Notes under the pieces: generated by a model
Databases searched by the model: none
What the model saw: the letters and a program-made list of their open reading frames with translations, nothing else
What the model was told of the DNA's origin: nothing
Assembly: GCA_027924585.1 (NCBI GenBank)
Contig: BSBM01001929.1
Location: forward strand, 1,550,001-1,614,000
DNA length: 64,000 bases
Origin: Larix kaempferi
Taxonomy: Eukaryota > Streptophyta > Pinopsida > Pinales > Pinaceae
Reading direction: 5' to 3'
Translations under genes and position numbers: made by a program
Shown: piece after piece, positions 59,042 to 64,000 of the stretch
Position numbering within the stretch: the first letter of the stretch is position 1
How the letters are laid out: each line of letters opens with the position of its first letter

Positions 59042-59186
59042 CTGGCGCAGACGGTTGTTGAAACGGTGTCCTGAAACTCCCGATATGGATCCTTGAAGTT
59101 TTTGCTCCTCAAATGGGTAAAATCTCCTCTTTGGGTAAAAACACAAATGAAATGGTAAATTTCTAATTTTAACCGTCCTTTTATAG
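59042..59186 (-). promoter_or_regulatory. TATA box and non-coding exon 1 of B antisense gene
   Basis: GCTATAAAAGGA at 59188-59177 (minus) is a good plant TATA box. About 110-145 bases downstream is the donor CAG/GTAAGA at 59042. Confidence 0.6.
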
Positions 59187-59189
59187 CTT

Positions 59190-61123
59190 TTTCACCTTTT
59201 TTTACTTATTATTTTATATGGTTAAAATGAAACCCATTTCACATTACTAATATCTGGTTTTGTGAGCACTTTATTGACAGGTTCTCCTTTAAAACGCGAT
59301 ATATTCACACTGGCGTTTATTCATTGTTTGACCTTCATTTTGAGCCCACTTTATCTTTTTCGTGCTCTGGATTAAAACTTGAAAAATATTCCAAGCGCTT
59401 TTACACCCGTGTCGTGCTTGTCAAACTCAAGTAAATAATGTCGAGTTCGGTCAGCTTTACTCATGCTCGTTAAAACGATGAGGAAAGTATTATCCTGGTT
59501 GTATTTTATTCTCTTTTCGGACCAGAATAATTAAAACATTACGAAAAAGACCATAGGAGTCCATAGTTAAGCTCTTTTCAGACTCCCTAAAATTGAAAAG
59601 ATTTCCAAGTGATCTTGACTCTTTCACACTTGTAAAAGTATTTGAAAGGTCGTCTATTCGGTGATAGGTTACCCCTTTTTCGGCCCATCTAGACTATTTA
59701 CGAGAAAGGTATACCTCAGTCAATCTTGACTGGGAGAGTTCTCTCGGGAATTGTTTTACACTTTTTCGGGATCGAGGGACTAAATTTACGAAAAAGTATA
59801 TTGCGGAGCTTCCTTTAAGTTTTTCAGGCTCTCTAAATATGAAAAACTACCGAGTTTCCCTTCCTTAGACTCGTTAAAATTTAACATCGAAGGACCCACT
59901 TTGGGACGAACCCCTCCTTTCTCAGGTTCGTAAAACATGTGAGATTGGACTCATCCATGAGATGAGCTACACCGAGCATCTGTTATCCTCTTCAAGATCG
60001 AAAAACAACAAAGAGGTACTCGTCCATCATGTCGGGGGAATATGGGGGAACAAGTTAGGTTTATTTATGGCAGCTTGTCAGTCGTTACCTTTGAACATGG
60101 CATGTGTCTGTCCCTTGTCTATACTGGGTATCTATTTTTCACTGAGTTATGGTCATCATCCTGAGTTGTCTCCCTGGCCACGAGCCTACTCATTCGGTGT
60201 CTATCCTCTGCTTTCAATAATCCCTGCTGCCAAGTCCTGTTACATGTCGTTATATGTTGAAAGGGTTGCATTGTTCAGAGTCGTTCATTGTGTCAGGCCT
60301 CCGCTGTGTCAGTACATACTCCATTGTTTAATCATCTTATCGTTCGTTCTGATTTCATGTCGATGATGTGGGAATCATTATGGCCCACCTTCAACAAGTC
60401 TATTCCCGTCGACGCAAAATCACTATCCGGGAATTGGACTTAGAGATCAACCATTAGTACCTTGGTACCTGCATGCCTCAATGGCAGGTTTCCTCATGTT
60501 CGACAGTAGGTTCACATCATTGACCTCTGATCGAACAATCTCTCGAATGCTCAACATCAACTCATATATTCACATTTCGTTGAGATGTACTTCAGATACC
60601 TTGGGGATCATTGTCATCATTGGTGATTTCCCTCGCATTTGTTAACGGTTCACATCATTGAACGGTAATCAAATGGTTTCTACCATGTTCGACTTCAACA
60701 CTTTGTAATCACATGGCTAGATTCATATCGTTTGCGATTGGGTAGAAGACACTGGGCGCACCTTTGAATCTTGATTGCGTCCAGGTTGCGATGGAGATGT
60801 CTTTTGTATTGTCACACAGATCCACTTTTTGTATTGGTCGTGGCTGTGTTATTACTGTCTCATGGATCTACGCTTGTTCATAGTAGCCATGATCTGTCCA
60901 CAGTCTATATCATCTCAGTACTCATGGATCTGCAATGTATTGGTCGGCAGCCATGCTTTGAGTCATTTGTTTCCGAGCATGGGGATGCCCGCCTCGGTGG
61001 TATGTTTAACACCTTGTTTATGTTTCATCTCCTTGTCTCTCTCCTCGATGCTATCTCTGCACACTATATTCGTAAAGTCTTTCGGCCATAAGTTCCTTCT
61101 GACCTCACACTTTAGGGGGCATC
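59190..61123 (+). other. Element B 3' UTR and PPT
   Basis: Non-coding. It contains the inverted counterpart of words seen in C and D (GAGCATGGGGATGCCCGCCTCG at about 60977) and diverged GGTCATTGATG-type units at 60450-60680. The PPT TTTAGGGGGCATC occupies 61111-61123. Confidence 0.7.
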
Positions 61124-62101
61124 TGTTATACCTCCATATTCCACAGTGTCACATCTCCACCACAGAAAGAGCTGACGACACTTCCCTTACTGCTTTAAAC
61201 CACCCAGAAGAGACAGATGATGTGTAATCCTTGAAAGAAAATCCACCCTGTCATGAATTAACCCAGCTAAGACTTTATTTACCCTAACTACCGCGCCTTG
61301 CTCAGTTATAGGTGCGCGGTAGTCCACACTACCGCGCTATGCTTTGTCCCTGACACGCGGTACTACCGCGTTATGCTCAGATTGATGGGCGCGGTACTCT
61401 TTTTATAGCCTTTTTTCCATGGCTTGTGGGATTTTGGATTTTCGAGAGATATTGGAGGATTGGGGTCCTTGATTCGATCCTAACTCATTTTCTGTGATTA
61501 GAAACCTTGATCCACTAAGTTCTCCCAAGATCCACCTATCTCTATTGTTGGTTAACCCTACCATACACTATAAAAGAGAGGCATTCCATGGGAAAGGGAG
61601 AGGACTCTTAGAAGTACCAAACTTATGATCTTGCAACATTGTGGAGATAGCTAGAGGAGGAAGCACTTGGAGCTAGAGGATTGGCTTGGACATCAAGCAA
61701 CCTTTGTAAGCATTCTTCAAGTTTGTAATAAAGATAACTTGTCTTGTTTTTCCCATTTCATGTGTATTGTATAAGTCTTTAGCATGGAATGTATCTAATC
61801 TAGATTTGAATCTAATCTTTACTTCAAGGTATTTGGAAGCTTGTATGCTTGTTCTTTGGTTGATTCTAACAGGTTCTACATTGGAGCTTTTGGATCAAGA
61901 GTTAGAAGCGGGACAAACATCAAATCGAAAGGTGAGTCATATCTTTCATTGTTTCTGAATGCATGTAATCTTGTTGTGAAAGTTAGTTCAGGAATTTCAA
62001 GGTAGCATTTGTTTTGTTTTGTTCTTACCTTAGAGTCAGTTAGCAATCTGCTTTAAGTTAAGAGAATTTTGACTTATCCGTAGGGAAAAATTCTACCAAC
62101 A
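61124..62101 (+). repeat. Element B 3' LTR
   Basis: Same length as the 5' LTR. Several sites that are CpG here read TpG or CpA in the 5' copy (for example ACCGCGCC versus ACCACGCC), typical of methylated-cytosine decay. Confidence 0.9.
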
Positions 62102-62106
62102 GCAAT

Positions 62107-62884
62107 AAGTACATTTATATTTTTGGTTACCTTCTTTGCCCTTTTGCTTGAACTTTGAACTGGATGGTGCATCCGTCTGTTTGCCTTTCTCTCTTTGCTT
62201 GTGAGGCTCGAATTTGGGCTTCTCCTTCTTTTGCTTTCCTTTACCATTCGAGATCTTGGGTCCTTGAACATATAGGGCTGAATATTTGGAGCTTATGGAA
62301 CCCATTTGAATCAACTTGTCATGCTCTTTTGTGACGGACTCAATGAAGGCATTCAAGGTAGGCATCTTCCAATTCGGGGTAGTTAGCCAACCGGAATTGA
62401 AAGTAGAGACAAATACCGAATAATCTTTACCAAGCTTGCTGAGAATGGAGAGGATAAATTGTTTATCCTCTTTGATAACTCCACTGTTCTTCAACTGCAA
62501 GTTCAAGTTCTTGAATTTTGTGAAGAATTCATTAATGGTCTCGAAATTCTCAGGACTAAGGGCAATCAATTCATTCTCTAATTGAAAAGCCGTAAGCTTG
62601 TCCTGCTTGCCAAATAGTGTTTCAAGTTGCTCCCATATAGATTTTGGAGTCTTCAATCCGCTGAGATGGAAGTGAAGATCTTTGGAGATGGAGAGACAAA
62701 GAATACCATAAGCTTCATCAAGCTTGTTGTAGTTTTTGGTTCTATCTGATAAGTTGTTTGGCTCCAATTCAAGACCAAGAGTGACTCGGTAGTAACCTTT
62801 TGAACGTAATATGATCTCCATATCATCTTTCCAATCAAAACAATTGAATGGGGTGAGGATAGCCTTTGAAGAAGAGTATTCCAT
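62107..62884 (-). pseudogene. Copia gag of element F (N-terminal part)
   Basis: ATG at 62884 starts MEYSSSKAILTPFNCFDW. The frame contains UBN2/copia gag features (KSIWEQLETLFGKQDKLTAF, FFTKFKNLNLQLKNSG) and a basic Lys/Gln-rich tail. It ends in CTYC, the first half of the CCHC knuckle. The second half lies across element B at 49950. An in-frame ATG upstream (62944) is possible. Otherwise this part is open. Confidence 0.85.
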
Positions 62885-63265
62885 TGCTAGGAGCGAGTGC
62901 ACACTGATGTAGAGAAGCTTGCAAGGGAAGAGTAGCGAATGCAATTGATGGATACAATGACCTGCAAATCACAATAAACCAAGAACAATGAGGTCGAACA
63001 ATCCACCCTTTTAGAGTTGCATCACACCTAGGATTGGAGATCAAACAATGTTGAATGGGTCCAATGTATCAGATCTAGGAATTATGTGGAAACTCAACTT
63101 CCGGAGTGGTATTGGATGTATTTTCAAGCTTTGCATGCACAAGAGCGAATGCCCTTGAGATCTTTCATGCCAAAACTTTTTGCAATTTTTGTGCAATTCA
63201 CTCAAATCTTCTTGTAGGAACACCTGTAGAAAAGAGATCTTGTCCCTGCAATGGCTCTGATACCA
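62885..63265 (-). other. Element F leader and PBS
   Basis: TGGTATCAGAGC (minus, 63265-63254) directly follows the 5' LTR. The remaining leader is non-coding. Confidence 0.85.
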
Positions 63266-64000
63266 TGTAAAATTAGTCACAACATATCTAATGAACAAGT
63301 AAATCAATCACAACAGATGAATATAGAAAATATGGTTTAAAACTGTGCAAAACATGCAGCAGTGCTCAATATCCCAGTAAGGGTGAATGATTACAATAAA
63401 ATACAGTAACAATGACTAAGCAATTCGAATTGCCTAAGGAGGTCATTCGAATCACTGAATGGAGTAGCTTGACTCCAACTAGGAGTCCTCATCATCAATC
63501 GGTGGTGGTCATCAATGCACAAGAACCAATCATCCAGGTGTCAATCTGAGTCTAACTGAGTGTAACATGTGTAACTGAAGTGTGTAGCACTGATATAGGG
63601 AAGTGGGCTCAGTGGAGGGCGCATGGGAGGCTAATTGAAGTCAGAACAAGTCATCTAGTCAATCTGGAGGTCCAACGGAAGTGAAACAGTCAGTCGGGAG
63701 TGAAACTAGCCTCAAATCAGGGAGAATCGAAGCTAACTGAGTGTAACTGAAGTGGAACTGCAGTGGTAGGTGAAGAAGTGCGCCCTTCTCTGGAAATAGG
63801 TGAGAAGAGGGTGCCTTCCTAACTAGGAGGGCTAAAACTCTGAAGTAAGTGGCTCCCGGGTGCTAGAATAAGGTGGCTAAGGTGCTGGAGGCATCAACCT
63901 GGTTACTGGGATGCATGCAAAGTGCATGCAAACCCTAGAATTTGCATGCAAACCCTAATTGCATGCAAGATCTTGAAAAAGATGATGTGGATATCCGAAC
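63266..64000 (-). repeat. Element F 5' LTR (runs off the window)
   Basis: Aligns with 45768-46492 throughout, with a small GCATGCAAAC-type duplication near 63915-63950. It ends GGATATCCGAAC at the last base, one base short of the expected end. Confidence 0.85.

Larger units (their letters stand above)
49965..62101 (+). mobile_element. Element B: Tat-lineage element with near-open pol, lacking gag core and protease
   Basis: 978-bp LTRs (49965-50942 and 61124-62101), PBS at 50947 and PPT at 61111 set a plus-strand element. A perfect 5-bp target duplication GCAAT (49960-49964 and 62102-62106) shows clean insertion into element F's gag. The order is leader, gag N-terminus, pre-RT linker, RT, RNase H, INT, second RNase H, convergent antisense PMD-like gene, 3' UTR. 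Capsid, nucleocapsid and protease are absent. Confidence 0.92.
45768..64000 (-). mobile_element. Element F: Ty1/copia retrotransposon interrupted by element B
   Basis: 3' LTR at 45768-46492 and 5' LTR from 63266 past the window end, with PBS (Met-initiator type) at 63254-63265, read on the minus strand. Gag, protease, integrase, RT and RNase H are in copia order. Element B splits the gag zinc knuckle. Several stops and frameshifts make it inactive. The far target duplication lies outside the window. Confidence 0.9.

Overview
The window is nuclear DNA of a land plant with a large, repeat-dense genome. It holds no intact host protein gene. It contains nested LTR retrotransposons, MITE-like foldbacks, and an intron-containing fragment of a plant kinase gene. 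The elements (Ty3/Tat with a second RNase H, Ty1/copia, PBS complementary to initiator-Met tRNA) are plant-type. A gymnosperm or other large-genome seed plant is plausible, but the sequence does not settle it.

Layout. 1-1106: decayed Ty3 gag/protease (-). 1399-1685: near-perfect foldback MITE. 1708-1779: tRNA-like gene (-). 2630-4141: seven-exon remnant of an MHK/CDKF-like kinase gene (-). 6809-6977: foldback carrying hammerhead-ribozyme-like motifs. 7277-8150: DNA-transposon debris. 8909-35402: Tat-lineage element A (-), 939-bp LTRs, containing gag, PR, RT, INT, a second RNase H and an antisense gene. Nested inside A at 21394-33327 is Tat element C (-). C has a nearly open gag-pro frame but no RT/INT, and a truncated tandem second copy. 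35403-37082: degenerate repeats and a LINE-type RNase H scrap. About 37083-38876: 3' end of another Tat element (D), interrupted by element E (38877-45643, +). E has 2026-bp LTRs and one 921-aa ORF. 45768 to beyond 64000: Ty1/copia element F (-). F's gag zinc knuckle is split by Tat element B (49965-62101, +), which has a pol frame broken by only two stops.

How the parts relate. A and B share one plan: LTR, tRNA-type PBS (TGGCGACTC...), long leader, gag-PR-RT-RNH-INT, then an archaeal-type second RNase H. Convergent to these is a spliced antisense gene for a plant-mobile-domain-like protein, with its own TATA box and conserved intron phase. Each element carries its own CpG-rich quasi-palindromic motif, repeated in the LTR, the leader and intron 1 of the antisense gene. 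C keeps gag-pro without pol, while B keeps pol without the gag core and PR, so the two are complementary in content. Coordinates of LTRs were set by comparing the two copies by eye and by TG...CA ends; TSDs are noted where seen.
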